From Sinonovacula constricta (Eukaryota; Mollusca; Bivalvia; Cardiida; Solecurtidae): a stretch of 64,000 bases of DNA. Made by a program: the position numbers and the translations under genes. This document shows positions 10,262 to 21,670 of this stretch, one piece after another; within the stretch, counting starts at the first letter, position 1, and every line of letters starts with the position of its first letter. The notes beneath the pieces were generated by a model. It did no database searches, was not told the DNA's origin, and was given only the letters and a program-made list of their open reading frames with translations. The DNA is taken from assembly GCA_007844125.1 (NCBI GenBank), contig CM017564.1, positions 15,549,430 to 15,613,429 of the forward strand, given 5' to 3'.

Positions 10262-10330
10262 ACTAGACCGGAAGTGAACAAAAATGGCGGTTGATTTTGA
10301 CAGTTTTACTGGGGGTGGAAAAACCTGCTA

Positions 10331-11285
10331 AGTCTCGAGATAACCTTTACCTGCACCAAAAAACACGAAAAGTAGGTAAACTAGGATAAAAAGGGGACAA
10401 ACCAAATCAAGTATACAAGATATTAACAAGCAAAAGATTTAAATAATTGAAAATTTAACACTTAGCTTTCGAACAAGACATTGTCGTTCCGACGCATGCG
10501 CATTCACTTCAAAGGCATCCTAGATCAAGTCGGGAGATAACGTATATAGTAATAATACAAACGATGCCCCACCCCCTCTGCCCCTCCCTACAAATCATTG
10601 TTGCACTACAAGTAGATAAGAAAACATACAAATAACAAAACCCCACTAAATGTATAGACATTGCCTATATTGTACTTAACAATATAAACATTAATGAAAT
10701 GTAAATATTGTACTTATATCTATACATGTTTTCAGCTAATGTTTTGTCCCTTAAAGCCTTAAAGCATGAATGTTTTACTCTCTGTTCTGCCACAAGCATT
10801 TACGTTATGTATAATAATGGGAATGGTTTAGGGGCGGTCGGGTCTCGGGCGTCCAGACATGTTTAAGGAAAAATTGACATAGGACCCCTCCTCTTTAAAA
10901 CTCCCCTTCCGTCATTATAAAAAAGTGCACGGTCATAGACAGATCCCTTCCAAACCATCTTTCATTTCTACACATGGACAAACTCAGCTTAAGATCCATA
11001 CCTTAAAAACATAGCATTAAGGTAAATGAGGGGTAAACTAAGGGACCAAAGCTTTAAAACAATAAGGTGATTCTAGGGTTAATAATAAGCAGTATAATTT
11101 GTATTCACCTTATCACTAAATTAATTACCTACTGGCTCTTTAGCTGTTTAAGTAGGCAGCTGAAATCGGTTACCTGATAGGAGCCCACTTTCGACACTTT
11201 GATTAAAAATCTTTGTCATGCCTGGGCAACATGGCTGGGTCACAATAAAATATAGCTGTACGTGCTGACCCTTAAAAAAAACTGG
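10331..11285. other. Intergenic, nothing recognised
   Basis: It includes the probable LINE 5' leader near its start and a C-rich patch (10563-10590). No open frame or RNA gene supported. Confidence 0.35.
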
Positions 11286-11337
11286 TCATCATCATCATCA
11301 TCATCATCATCATCCCCATCATCATCATTATCATCAG
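11286..11337. repeat. (CAT/ATC)n microsatellite
   Basis: About 15 CAT triplets with two interruptions. It is the same motif as the much larger tract at 52.7-53.5 kb. Confidence 0.9.
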
Positions 11338-11589
11338 GCCCGCTGTATAACATTTACAATGACCAAATGCACACATCTATAAAAAGAGTCAGTGTTTTTG
11401 TTTTTCAGTCATACCAATGGCAAGTTATAACGCAGTGACAGTTTGCATTGGACTTAAACATTTCTTATAGCATTAATAATTAAATACTTATTAACATATT
11501 ATTATCCATTCATGTCGGAAATAGTAGTTTGTACTTGAGTAATTAACTTGCGTGACCCATGTTAACATATAATGGCATCCATCCATTAC

Positions 11590-11672
11590 AATTGTTGGAC
11601 TCTGGTCACAGGCTAAATCCCCACCAAACCTTTCTCAGAGGCGGCATCGAGTTGCCAAAAGCATTGAAAATT
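11590..11672. repeat. Diverged copy of the dispersed repeat at 45.7 and 63.5 kb
   Basis: GGACTCTGGTCACAGGC and TTTCTCAGAGGCGGCATCGA followed by GTTGCC parallel GACTTTGGTCCATGGCACAA and CTCCCAGCGGCGGCATCAGG in the other copies. Only the right-hand 80 bp is recognisable. Confidence 0.5.
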
Positions 11673-12274
11673 TAATGGTATAATACAGCTAAAACTGTTT
11701 TAGGTCATATACCGACATACATTGTTCAACTTGATCCATGTCTTTGCAAAGATCTCTAAGTGGGTGGAGTAAAGTGAGAAAATAACCAAATTTCACTTGA
11801 ACTTTTTTTGTCCTCAATTGACATTGTAAGTTCAATAAATATGAGTGGAGTATAAAGAAGATTGGGTACATTACGATGGGGAAACTGTCGCACTGTTGGT
11901 GCCTAATAAACAAATGACACAATGTTGCAGCCTCATAGAGGGTCATATTAGAATACAGATATATGTGCTGACCCATAAATAAACTAGTTATGCTAAACAG
12001 CTGTCTCTTCTTGGTGGATTCCATTAAGGATTCCATATGACTGCCACGTCCAGCTCTTTGAAAATACCGGGATCACCACTGTATCCGGGGTTTTCAATTG
12101 TTGGTTATATAAATCACTTAATTCTGGGCAGCAAATTCTTTATTTTATTTCCATATTACAAAAAAGCCAGGCTTGAATGGAATGGCCACCAAAGAAATAT
12201 AGTATTAACTGACCAAGTAACATCCTCTGTTTAAAGTAGTAGAGAGCCCTACCCGGACCCTAATCAGTCACATA
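11673..12274. other. Intergenic, nothing recognised
   Basis: A 115-codon minus-strand frame (11689-12036) has no recognisable motif, no splice context and AT-driven composition, so it is not called. Confidence 0.4.
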
Positions 12275-12710
12275 TTAAAGGTGGCCTCCGACACTTTGGA
12301 CCAAAAATATTTTCATTAAACAACATAATAAAAGATTGTTACCTGAACATATCTCGCAAAAAGATGTTTATTAATGTATGTATTTCCTATCTGAGCATAT
12401 AGTTAGCTATTGCTAAACTAGGAAAACCATGTGGTCACTTATCTTTAAGCTCATCAATGTCATTGGCTGTGATGTCTATTTCAATCCGGAATCCCCAACG
12501 TTATTATTTATAGATTTTGAAAGGAATTAACAAACAAGTATTGAGTAACGTATTTTACTGCCCTAAAATTGAGATACTGTTGACAATCGTCAATGCTTAA
12601 ACTAAAGAATGATCTCTTTATCTGCAGAACTTTTGTTCAGATACCCCAAACAGAGGTCAGATATTGTAACATGTATTAGATATAGGCAAACTGTCGGATA
12701 CCACCTTTAA
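12275..12710. mobile_element. TTAA-ended MITE, copy 1 (436 bp)
   Basis: The left end is TTAAAGGTGGCCTCCGACAC; the right end, reverse-complemented, is TTAAAGGTGGTATCCGACAG. Both continue into TTTG. No coding capacity. The interior text CTATCTGAGCATATAGTTAG is shared with the 55.9-kb copy. Ends are compatible with TTAA target duplications, as piggyBac-type elements make, but TTAA may instead belong to the inverted repeat. Confidence 0.8.
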
Positions 12711-12821
12711 GTAAAGAGTGTTCAAGGTTACAGGATAAAAACAGAATACATGTAGAACCTGTTATAACACTCTCAAGTACCACACTGTACCAGAGTGGAC
12801 ACTACAGACAGAACATACTGG

Positions 12822-13045
12822 ATCTGGTAGCGCAATAGAACGTCTGCTCCAGGTACGGGATGCCCCGGATTTTGATCCCAGGCTGCGACATACCAAAGTC
12901 GTTAAAATGGTAATGGTATAGCTCCCGTGCTAACGCTCAAGCACATATAACGGTAGTTCCTCGATTGGTTGGCCCGGTGTCAGAATAGTTTGACTGGCTG
13001 TGATATCAGTGAAGGCTGCACTATATCTGCTTTAAGTAGACACCG
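12822..13045 (+). mobile_element. tRNA-derived SINE
   Basis: The head has an A-box-like TGGTAGCGCAATAGAACG (12825-12842) and a B-box-like GATTTTGATCCCA (12868-12880) at normal tRNA spacing. The body contains CGTTAAAATGGTAATGGTAT and GGTTGGCCCGGTGTCAGAAT, which I remember as part of a common bivalve SINE. The 3' end is uncertain. Confidence 0.7.
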
Positions 13046-14089
13046 TCTCCAGATAACTGAAATACTGTTGTTGTATAAACCCAATTAACAAACAGACAGA
13101 ACAACACAGGACAGACACAAACACAGTAAACAGGTGATTTACTGATTCATTTGATTTCATAACAAAATAAGATCTGGACAAATAATAAATTTAGGGAAAA
13201 TGAACACAGGGTAACATAAACCTGCAAAATAACTTGCATAATAGAAAATAAGTGAAAATAAATTATAAATGTCACTCACATCAGCTTATCTGTCTGGATT
13301 ACATACACATTTTGCGTTGTCTTGTGGTAGGTGTCACTGTGATAGAAATATCAATCAATTGCACGCATTGTCATCTTTCACTTTACTCCACCCACTGCGT
13401 GTTATATTGCGCTTAACTAGCCATGAAAGTGTTTTTTTTTTAAAAATCATTTTTGAGTTAATATCTCATGGTTTTGTTATTACTATAGTCCTAACTAAGC
13501 AAAATCTTTTTATTTTTTTTAATTTGATCAACAAATAAAAATTTTATGCCATTTATAAGAAATGAAATTTATATTTTCATTCTGCCAAAAATGACCAATT
13601 TCTCCACACAAACAACCGCTTTACAAAAAAAAAGGGGGGGAGGGGCCATGATAAGTGAGGACTAGTTTCTGTTTTGAATTAACACAGAAGTACCTTATTT
13701 TAAATGTTTAAGCTTTCTAATTGATGCATTTTTTAAAATATATTTGCCCATTTGATACATTGCGGAATGATGGATTAATACCCCACCTACACTATTGTAT
13801 TAGCCAAAATGAGTCACTTATTTATTAGAAAACTAAGGGGTTTTTTTTGAATATTTTGTGTTGATATTTACATTTTAAATGTTATTAAGATACTATTTGT
13901 TTTATTTTTATGTGTTTTGAATAAAATAATGAAGGTTAAAATAGCTTATTTTGTTATAAAACATTCTCAGACTAGTTGGCAAGAGACACCACAACTGTTT
14001 GGACCATGACAAGAATATAATTCACAACCAAACATTTTGGTAGACTTAATAATAACAGTTTGACATTTGTAAAGTTTTATTTCAAACCA
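13046..14089. other. AT-rich region downstream of the minus-strand gene
   Basis: Homopolymer T runs (13431-13441, 13841-13849) and no credible gene. The 3' end of the adjacent gene's transcript would fall at the right edge of this stretch. AATAAT-type hexamers are present, but I cannot assign a polyadenylation site. Confidence 0.4.
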
Positions 14090-14200
14090 CTACAGAATAA
14101 TAGTCAGGTCCCCCTGTATGTAATCGTCTATTAATCGGTATGAGTATATGGCCTCGTCCCCAATGTATTTAACGTTGTACCACTTTGGATACCCTGGGAC
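14090..14200 (-). CDS. Exon 4: C-terminal SH3/chromo-like end of the transposase-like gene
   Basis: Acceptor AAACTTGTTACAG is followed by 36 codons and a TAG at 14092-14090. It encodes VPGYPKWYNVKYIGDEAIYS and then YRLIDDYIQGDLTIIL. With the end of exon 3 (WFNGKIISQ) this makes a compact beta-barrel-like unit. It is too short for most gene finders, but the splice phase and sequence continuity support it strongly. Confidence 0.8.
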   Translation of the reverse strand, partial: VPGYPKWYNVKYIGDEAIYSYRLIDDYIQGDLTIIL

Positions 14201-14600
14201 CTGTAACAAGTTTAAAATACAAAGAAAAATATTACATTATGAAGTATAAGACAGTCCAAGTATGACAATAGTGGCAATTAATAATAATAATGTGTTCAAA
14301 CTACATGTATTATTATAGCTGTGTGGTATATTTCTAGATTAAACACTAAACCATGGTGCTATATTATAAAAATATTATCATGAAATAGGGAAGTTTTGCC
14401 AGGTTACTTTTACAGCAAGCTAAAGATGTTTTAATACATGCATTATTATATAAAGATGATGTTAGTAATCCAACAATAATTAGTGCATGCATTTGTGATA
14501 CATAAAGCAATATCTAAACTATTACTAAGATCACACAATGAACATGAATGTATATAGCAAGGGACTACACAAAACTATTCGGTTATCATAATAAACTAAC

Positions 14601-17600
14601 TTGTGAAATTATTTTCCCGTTAAACCATACACGTTCCCCATTCACCAACTGGCAATGCCGGATGTTCTGTCCGACAATAAGGGGGACAGCACTATCTGCA
14701 TCATGTCGACGTTCATTCCTGAAGGCGTCCCTGACTAGAGCCTTGACGTTCTGGACCATGTCATCCATGGGTATCTTCGTGGGTTTGCCGTCCACAGTCC
14801 TTGACAAGGCATAGATGGTGGTATCCCTCACAGTTTGCTGCAATACATTTTTCCTAAAACGTAGTTGTGCAGAGAGTGCAGCTCGTTTGTCTTTAACAGT
14901 AGTAAGACGTTCAATGGCACTGTCAACATCCTGTTCTGACTGCCATAGTCCCCATAATAAAATTTCATCAGTCATAGCTTCTTTTCTTTGCATTCTTTTT
15001 CTCTGTTGGGCTTCACTCTTTTGCCGTGCAGCATTTAGCCTCGCTCTTCTCTCCTCTTCAATATCTTTCTTTCTTTCTGTAAAATTTCTTCCTCATTTTT
15101 TTAACATCCTTGCGTGCTTTTGTCAGCAAATCTTCTTTCTCTTCTTTTGATTTACTTTCAATCCATGTTAGTGTTTTATTGTGGCAAAACAAAATGTATG
15201 ACTCCGCAGCAATACGTGTGACATTCGGTTTCTCCCTCAGGATTCGATCGAGAACACCAAAGACAGTTTCTGAAAACTTGTTATGGGTTGGTGTTGCCAT
15301 GGTCTTGTCTCGTATTTCATCAGCAGGGTTGGCCCATATCTCACCTTCTAGATGATCGTTAAACAGACGTTTTGTAACACTATACAAAGCGGGGATGATA
15401 ATTTTGAGAATAACTTCTACTTTGTCATCATATGTACTTTCCATCAGAAGGTTCTTCATATAAATTGATGACCTTAGTTTATCTTGGTCAACAAAGCTCA
15501 ACAATGCTTTTCCTTTCATGAAGTCATGAGTGTCCAGATTCTCCAAGTACTTTACCACTTCCCTATACACAACACCAATATCAATTATGGTTGTATCAGT
15601 ACGTTCAATTTGAGCCCACAGTGGAATGGTAATCAGTTCAGAAATACACCCAAGGGCCTTGCAACCTGCCAAATATTCCTCGGTGTTCAGGTCCGCTTTC
15701 ACTGCCTGAAACAGGCGATTTTCTGCAGATATCTGTAGAAAACCTTTCATTTCTTCAGCAAGAAAGTGCACTGATGCTGCGCTACTGAACAAGATGTTGA
15801 AACGGTTACCTCTAAACCGTTCCAAGGGTACACTTCTAAGTTTGTGTTCTTTCAAAAAATCATGTGTGTAAGTACTAAAGCTACCATGCACACCATTTTT
15901 TTCATCTCCTCCTGCTGCAAAAGCCTTGCATGCTGTCCGTATTAGCCTTGTTGCCCCTGGTTCTGAAACCTTATGGAAGCTCTTGTCGTGTATTGGTGGA
16001 TTGATGTCGAATACAGACTTCTCATACTGCAACAATGCTGCAGATGCTGCCTCCGCCATATGAACTAATACATGTAAGGAGCAAAAGAAATTGCAAAGTT
16101 TTGTGAGTTGCGACTTCTGACTTTCATTAAATGACTCCCATGCTTCTCCTATCTGACCTATAACAATGTCACTTCTAAATTCTTCAAGCAGGTCATTAAA
16201 TTTTACTTGAGTAGCAGCCCTATCCGACATTGTTGAAGCAATATTCACCATGATTTGCTCAGATCTCTTATTTTCAGTCACTGAAACGTCATCAATGTCA
16301 GACAGAATTTGCTTGAATGTCGACAACACAGTTTCGCTTCCTTTTGTAGCCATTTCTCTTACGCCAAGACACCAGGTCTTCCCCTCCTCGTCAGCTGCAT
16401 GAAAACCTTGATATTTCTTGCCGAATTTAGATGTCTCGTCGCTCAAAAGACATGTATTCCTTTTCGCCGAGAACTCTTCTTCCAATTGTATATGTGATAC
16501 CATAAGTCTTTGTACATTCATTGAATTAACAGTTGTCCGTGATGGTAATCTTGTTGCCTTTCTTTTCGCGAGCTTGAGGACAGTTTCAATGACTGGTGAC
16601 ACTTTACTTGAAGTAAGTAACATTATTCTGTAATAAGGAATACACACATTCCTGCATGTCAGACGTGTAACAGTTTTTATCAGTATTAAAAGTTTCTATA
16701 TTCTCCTCTACCATTTCTCTCAACCAGTCATTCTCTGCTTCAATGGTTCCAACAGAGGCTCTCAGCTCATTTACATCTTTTTGAAGATTTTCAATTTGTG
16801 ATTGTTTGGTCATGGAATCAGCTAACATACATTCTTTTTCTTCCTTAAGTTTAATGTTTTGTTTACGGAAATATGTCACCTTAAGACGAGTTCTCTTCAG
16901 TTCTGAACTTTTTATAGCATTAACTGTCTGAAGATGTGCATTTATTTTTGTAAGTGTCACAACTTTAGTTTTCATTTCTTTTAAGTAAAGTTTCGTTCTA
17001 TTCAAGTTTATTTTTTTCAAACTTCTATTTTTCAACATTTCATTTTCTTGTTTAAGTTGTGAAACTTCAGCAGACAAATCAGCAGCTGCATTCCTATAGC
17101 CCTGAAGACAGTCCGAATAAGACGATTTCGGTGCAGAATCTGTAATAAAATAATCTTCAGATGGCGACTTTCTAGGGTGATCATGCGACTTTGGTGCCTG
17201 ATAATTCTCATTTTCGAAAGCAGCAAGTGATTCAAAAAAATTTTCAGAGTTGTTTAACTTCTTAATCTGTTGGTACTTTTTTTTCAGTCGTAATAATGAA
17301 GACTTTACTGACTGCAGATTAACTTGATTTTCATATAAACTTGCAATAAAAGTCACAGCGTCTTTTACGCCTTTTTTTTCTACTATTTCTAAAATTTGTT
17401 TGATTGTAATATCAGACATGTTTCTATGTGTCAAAGTAGTTTAATTTAGTAGCAAGCAAAGTCTGGCAATATGTATCGTTTTTGTCAGTTTCAGATACAG
17501 AATTTTCAGTATACAGTAAGAATTTTGCCGACTGAAGTTCATCTGACTGAAACGGATTTTCAGTTTCTTTATCAATTAATAAGCCCCCTCTTTCAGCTGT

Positions 17601-17771
17601 GATCGTTGACTGCTCAACGTACACTGGTCTGTCATCGTCTGCAAGGGTGTTTTCTAAGAAGAAGGAATGGCACTCAGTAAGTTCATGATCATGTATTGTC
17701 TGTCTATAGTTAAATTTCACATGCGAATTTATCAGTCCTTGTAGTGCTGTCTGGCATGATTTATCCCTCAC
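14601..17771 (-). CDS. Exon 3: coiled coil and transposase-like core, broken by three +1 shifts
   Basis: It opens after acceptor CACACTTTTCAG with VRDKSCQTALQGL in phase 0. Segment a (17771-17424) is acidic. Segment b (17416-16604) is Lys/Glu/Leu-rich and predicted coiled coil, ending QECVYSLLQNNV. Segment c (about 16620-15058) continues VSPVIETVLKLA, RLPSRTTVNSMNVQRL, then Asp blocks LLSDETSKFGKKYQGF and STMSDRAATQVKF about 70 residues apart, then FFCSLHVLVHMAE. Segment d (about 15085-14601) is a basic helix followed by the start of the C-terminal domain (GERVWFNGKIISQ) and donor CAA|GTTAGT. The a/b, b/c and c/d joins are each off by one base in short A/T-rich runs. The Asp blocks look like an RNase H-type transposase core; a third acidic residue cannot be assigned. 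Confidence 0.75.
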
Positions 17772-18010
17772 CTGAAAAGTGTGCTAATGGTCTATCACCA
17801 TGCTAACAAGGCTATCAAGAGTATTGCGCGTAAACCGGTAGGGGACTAAAAATGCTCCTTTTGATGCAAAAACCTATGCAAGTTTGCAGACAATTAATTG
17901 AAGTTAATAGACTGTAAAAAAGAACAGAATGATTTCCCTTTCAAAACTATTACTAATCGTTGTCACAATTCATTGCCAAAATTTGCTATAAAGTTTGAAA
18001 AAGTTCTTAT

Positions 18011-18252
18011 TAACAAGAGGGTAAAGATGGCCCTGGATCGCTCATCTGAGTGCAGTTTAGCACAAAATGTTCTTTAGAGATTGTGGACTGATGATTGACA
18101 AAGTCAAAAATCTATTTTTACCTGTTGAGACCTAATTAGCCAGTGGACTGGAACCATTTATGTAACATTTTAAGAGACTCATGCACAGACAGACGGACGA
18201 CGGACAAAAGGCGATCCTAATAGCTCACCCTGAGCTATGCTCAGGTGAGCTC
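18011..18252. repeat. Bivalve-type dispersed repeat in intron 2
   Basis: It opens AACAAGAGGGTAAAGATGGC and GGATCGCTCATCTGAG, and closes with ACAGACAGACGGACGACGG, then AGCTCACCCTGAGC and GCTCAGGTGAGCT. It is related to the repeat at 5.65-6.06 kb. The text TAGCTCACCTGAGCAC at 28.59 kb, and the diverged TAGCTCACCTGGGCAC at 58.25 kb, look like fragments of the same family. Confidence 0.6.
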
Positions 18253-18736
18253 AAAATATTGCACTTTAGAGTGGTTATGGGTCAAGAAGCTGTCGACCCA
18301 TCCAATAATATGTGATGTCTTTCAATGGTGCATACAAAGTAGGATATAATATTGAATTTAGGTTTTACTTTTTGAACTTTTATTTCTAAATGTGTTCATT
18401 TTTCAAGGAAACCATTCTGTTTGTAACCGGTTAAGGTGAAAATGGTTAATGTTAGAGGCTTATCTAAACTATGCTATTAAGGGTGACTATTAGGTGAGTA
18501 TAAGAAGTACAAATTAAAGCTAGTTACATAAAGCAGAGATACATGCTTATTGTTATATATATGAAGCATAGAGCATGCCTTCTTATGAGGATTGCAGTTT
18601 AAAAATGAAATAACAAATTGATAAATAGAAAATTATTTTGATTCTAATGTTTGAAAAGATCTATTATTTTGTTATTTCATTTTGTGACGAGCTAAGCCTA
18701 AGCATTCTACAACACACACAAGGTCCAAGAACTTAC

Positions 18737-18856
18737 ATAATCTTTAAATTTCTTTCTTCTGGGGAACACTGGACTTGTGGAGTAGTATTCCACTTCTGGA
18801 GGTTGTGTAACATCAGAATCTGATTCTTGCCAGTCTTGGGCTATCGGACTTTCAGG
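18737..18856 (-). CDS. Exon 2 of the transposase-like gene
   Basis: 40 codons bounded by acceptor TATATTTCTGACAG and a consensus donor GTAAGT (plus-strand ACTTAC, 18731-18736). It encodes a Pro/Ser/acidic linker ending in a basic patch (SPVFPRRKKFKDY). Length is an exact multiple of three. Confidence 0.75.
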
Positions 18857-18919
18857 CTGTCAGAAATATAATTTTAATACTGATCATCAAATATATTTTT
18901 AAACAAGCTCTGTCAGAGA

Positions 18920-19685
18920 CAGAATATCCCCCGCAGACAGGTGCTCGTTTGTGGAAAAAGTAAAATTATAATTTGCCTATAAAGAAAATGGGAAGAAATC
19001 GATAATCCGTTTGTCTTGTTCTAAGTGTGTAAAGTTCAAATATACAAGTACAATGGTGAAACATACTAGCCTGCAATTTGTAATATTAACATTGAAAAGT
19101 GTCAAAATGAAAATAACTTGCATTTTGAATCATATTTAAATGATACACATACACAATCTTTTCATACAATGCAAAGTTATAGACTGGACATGTAGTGTAG
19201 TAAATTAATATATGAAATCTGAATGCATGACCTGACCTTTGCCACAGGCATGGGGATCGTTAGATGGTTCCTAAAAAGTTACATTGAAATCTGTTTATTA
19301 GTTACTGTGAAATAGCCCGGAAATGATAAAGTAATCAGGCTCCATAACTCTGTGTGAAATGGTCGGAACACAACATGCCGGTGATATGCATATCTCCTTA
19401 TGGCATAAATAGTTTCTATAAAGTTTTGTTGAAATCTGTTCAGTAATTACCGAGAAAGAACCGGAAACAAAAATGTAATCAGGGGCCATAACTCTGTGAT
19501 AACTGGTTAAACCGGAACATGCCGGTGAAATGCGCATCTCCTTAGGGTATAGATAGTTCCCGTAAAGTTTTGTTGAAATCTGTTCAGTAATTACCAAGAA
19601 ATAGCTCGGAAACGAAACTCGGACGGAAAGACGGACAATGCCAAAACAATATCCCCCATACTGATTTCATTGGCGGGGGATAACA
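18920..19685. repeat. Dispersed repeat with TATCCCCCGC inverted ends, in intron 1
   Basis: TATCCCCCGC (18925-18934) faces its perfect reverse complement GCGGGGGATA (19673-19682). Inside are two tandem diverged units of about 145 bp (each with GTAATCAGG, CCATAACTCTGTG, CATGCCGGTGA and GTTGAAATCTGTTCAGTAAT). The right-end text GGACAATGCCAAAACAATAT is familiar from bivalve genomes. Confidence 0.6.
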
Positions 19686-19926
19686 ATATGTACTTATAAT
19701 AAAAAGAGTGTTGAATTATTATATCAAGACGCAAACACTTCAACATTTTATTTACATGCAAATTATACACAAGGGTATTGAAGATCTGGCAGTCTGGCCC
19801 TGGGCAGTTTACTCAACCTTCCCCATGAATAACAGTCTGATATTTTATTCCATTTTTATAGAAACATTAGAATTAAGACCAGGTTAAAATCAGCCTGTCT
19901 TGAAATAAATATAATTTGTAAATAAC

Positions 19927-20004
19927 CTTTTCAATGTTTTCCAAATCGTCAAATAGATCCTGGCTTGCATCGAACTCTGGTCCGTCTGGATCACTTGATG
20001 ACAT
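19927..20004 (-). CDS. Exon 1 of the transposase-like gene (start codon exon)
   Basis: 26 codons beginning ATG at 20004, encoding an acidic Asp/Ser-rich peptide (MSSSDPDGPEF...). The exon ends AAG|GTTATT. Upstream, a pyrimidine-rich GTCTTGTCAATTTCAG just before the ATG looks like a splice acceptor, so a 5' untranslated exon is likely further right. Confidence 0.7.
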
Positions 20005-21290
20005 GCTCACATAGAATATCTCTGAAATTGACAAGACAGTAATACATTTCGGGATGAATATTGGATTGTACACATTCCAACTCCAAATCGAAAATCTGTG
20101 ATGCGTGTGGTGGGGTAATTCAGTCATATCACAAATGAACTGTAAAACTTCCACAACAGTTTGTACAAACATATATACTAGGTATCTATGCAAAAGTTAA
20201 TGAACTATTTACTGGACTATGAATTTACACATTGATCGCTCGTCTTCGAATTAAATGCAAAGTAAAATCTGCGAAAATGTGCACACTTAGTGACTTACCA
20301 ACAGAATTTCTTCTAACACCGGAAATAACGCTTGTTCCCGCAACTACAGTATTGCGTCACGCCGAGAACGGGAACCAAGAACTACGACTGATAACTCGAA
20401 TGTTGACTGGAGTTGCTTCCCTTGGCCATGTGCGGGAAAATAATTTTGAGGATCTCAGAGGGGTATTTTGGCTGTGTCCTGCTGCTAACTGCTATCATTT
20501 ACATACAGAATCCCACGGTGATCCTCTTACGTAGTGTTTCCCGTAGCTATTTATAGCTGAACCAAGTTTCGTTTTCAAAACGTTTGCGTGTTTCATTGGG
20601 CCAAAAAATGCTTACTTTCAAAAGCATTTTTTTGGGTAAAATAAATCAGAAAATATTGAATTAATTAAATAAATGGACAGAAACAGACATTATTAACCAA
20701 GTTACACCAAAAAAATGGTATTTATGCATGCTTAAAGTATTTTTTCGAGTTTTTGTTTACATGACCTATTTATGTACGCACAGGTCAAAATGGCTCAAAC
20801 GAGGACGCTGTCGGAGTAGAAGGCTATTTTTAAATACAATTATCTTTTACCTCGCCGACATTGATCTTGTTTTCAAGTACATAAATAGAAATAATAATTA
20901 ATTCTTAAAGCAATGCATATGTTTTCAAACAAAAATAAAGGGGAAATAGTGTTTTTTCAAAGGATTTATTAGGTAAGGTTTAACATGGTGGCAGATAGGC
21001 GAGTATTGTCTATACAATACGCTTTCATCGCTAGCTTAACGTTGCATCTGCACGAATGTTAGAACCCCCTATATCGAACGAATTAAACAAAACAGAGTCT
21101 GCAAAGGGGCCCAAAACAAACAAGCACACACGTCCTGAATGAATTCTACCAAGATCAACCTTTATTGCAGCTGGAAACGTCTTAAATCCACCAAAATAGA
21201 GGAACACAATTCCGAAAAATCCACCAAACTCGCGACTTCAGGTGCGGTACTAGTAGAGTGCGAAAAGAAGTTGTGTTCGCGAAAAGAAGA
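20005..21290. other. Upstream region of the minus-strand gene
   Basis: It should contain the gene's promoter and any 5' untranslated exon, but no motif can be assigned. A 100-codon plus-strand frame at 20232-20534 is possible but unsupported. A hairpin of CCAAAAAATGCTT with AAGCATTTTTTTGG lies at 20601-20634. Confidence 0.4.
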
Positions 21291-21670
21291 AATAACTGCG
21301 AAAAGAACAACAACAAAAAAAAAATAAATAAATGAATATTATTGATTCTTTTATAAAAGAAAGATCAATAAAAAAACATAGGTAAACATGTTTCCACCAC
21401 ATTTAGTTGAGATTTATGCCGTGCGACGGTAATTTAAACGACCGAAAAGAACAAATAATTGCAAAAAAGAAGGAATATTTTCAAAAAATTATAAATTTAC
21501 CGATTTTTAAAAATTCTTTATTTAAATGAAAGATCTGGAAAAATACATGAGAACACAATAATCGAACATATTTCATTAAGATTTATGTCGCGCAAGGGTA
21601 AGTTATTAAATTAAATTCGCTAAATTGACCGCCCGTAAGGAAGAAATGTCTGCGAAAATAGGATTTTTAA
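21291..21670. repeat. Two diverged tandem units of about 175 bp
   Basis: GAAAGATCAATAAAAAAACA, then GAGATTTATGCCGTGCGACG, GTAATTT and CGACCGAAAAGAA recur as GAAAGATCTGGAAAAATACA, TAAGATTTATGTCGCGCAAG, GTAAGTT and TGACCGCCCGTAAGGAAGAA. The repeat is old and imperfect. Confidence 0.45.

Larger units (their letters stand above)
6732..10330 (-). mobile_element. CR1-like non-LTR retrotransposon (LINE), nearly full length
   Basis: One reading frame (10261 down to 6842) encodes, in order, a hydrophobic leader, a 2A-like motif, a PHD-like finger, an APE-type endonuclease and a reverse transcriptase. The 3' untranslated tail is short (about 110 bp) and ends in about three copies of a TTGAAG hexamer (plus strand 6732-6754, CCTTCAACTTCAACTTCAAC). 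Terminal microsatellites of this kind, rather than poly-A, are usual for the CR1/L2 group. The 5' end is not defined; the untranslated leader probably extends somewhat beyond 10261. One TAA at 9008-9010 interrupts the frame. No target-site duplication was found. Confidence 0.85.
14090..20004 (-). pseudogene. Four-exon gene of an uncharacterised transposase-like family, with three frame breaks
   Basis: Coding exons on the minus strand are 20004-19927, 18856-18737, 17771-14601 and 14200-14090. All three introns are phase 0 and have GT-AG ends, so the reading frame runs cleanly across every junction. Without the breaks the product would be about 1,158 residues. Order: short acidic N terminus, Ser/Pro-rich linker, coiled coil, region with two Asp blocks resembling an RNase H-fold transposase core, basic helix, and small C-terminal SH3-like domain. 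I recall many similar proteins in cnidarians and molluscs with no assigned function. Exon 3 has three +1 shifts near 17433, 16612 and 15083, each curable by removing a single base. This is either a recent pseudogene or uncorrected sequencing error. Both larger introns carry dispersed repeats. Confidence 0.75.

Noticed and set aside
11689..12036. 115-codon minus-strand frame
   Set aside because: No domain, no splice context, hydrophobic AT-driven composition; likely chance.
16604..16650. A very short intron explaining the frame change in exon 3
   Set aside because: The candidate would be only about 24-46 nt, and it would remove residues that continue naturally across the join. A one-base shift fits better.
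20232..20534. 100-codon plus-strand frame upstream of the transposase-like gene
   Set aside because: No recognisable motif; it overlaps the probable promoter/5' region of the opposite gene. Not excluded, but unsupported.
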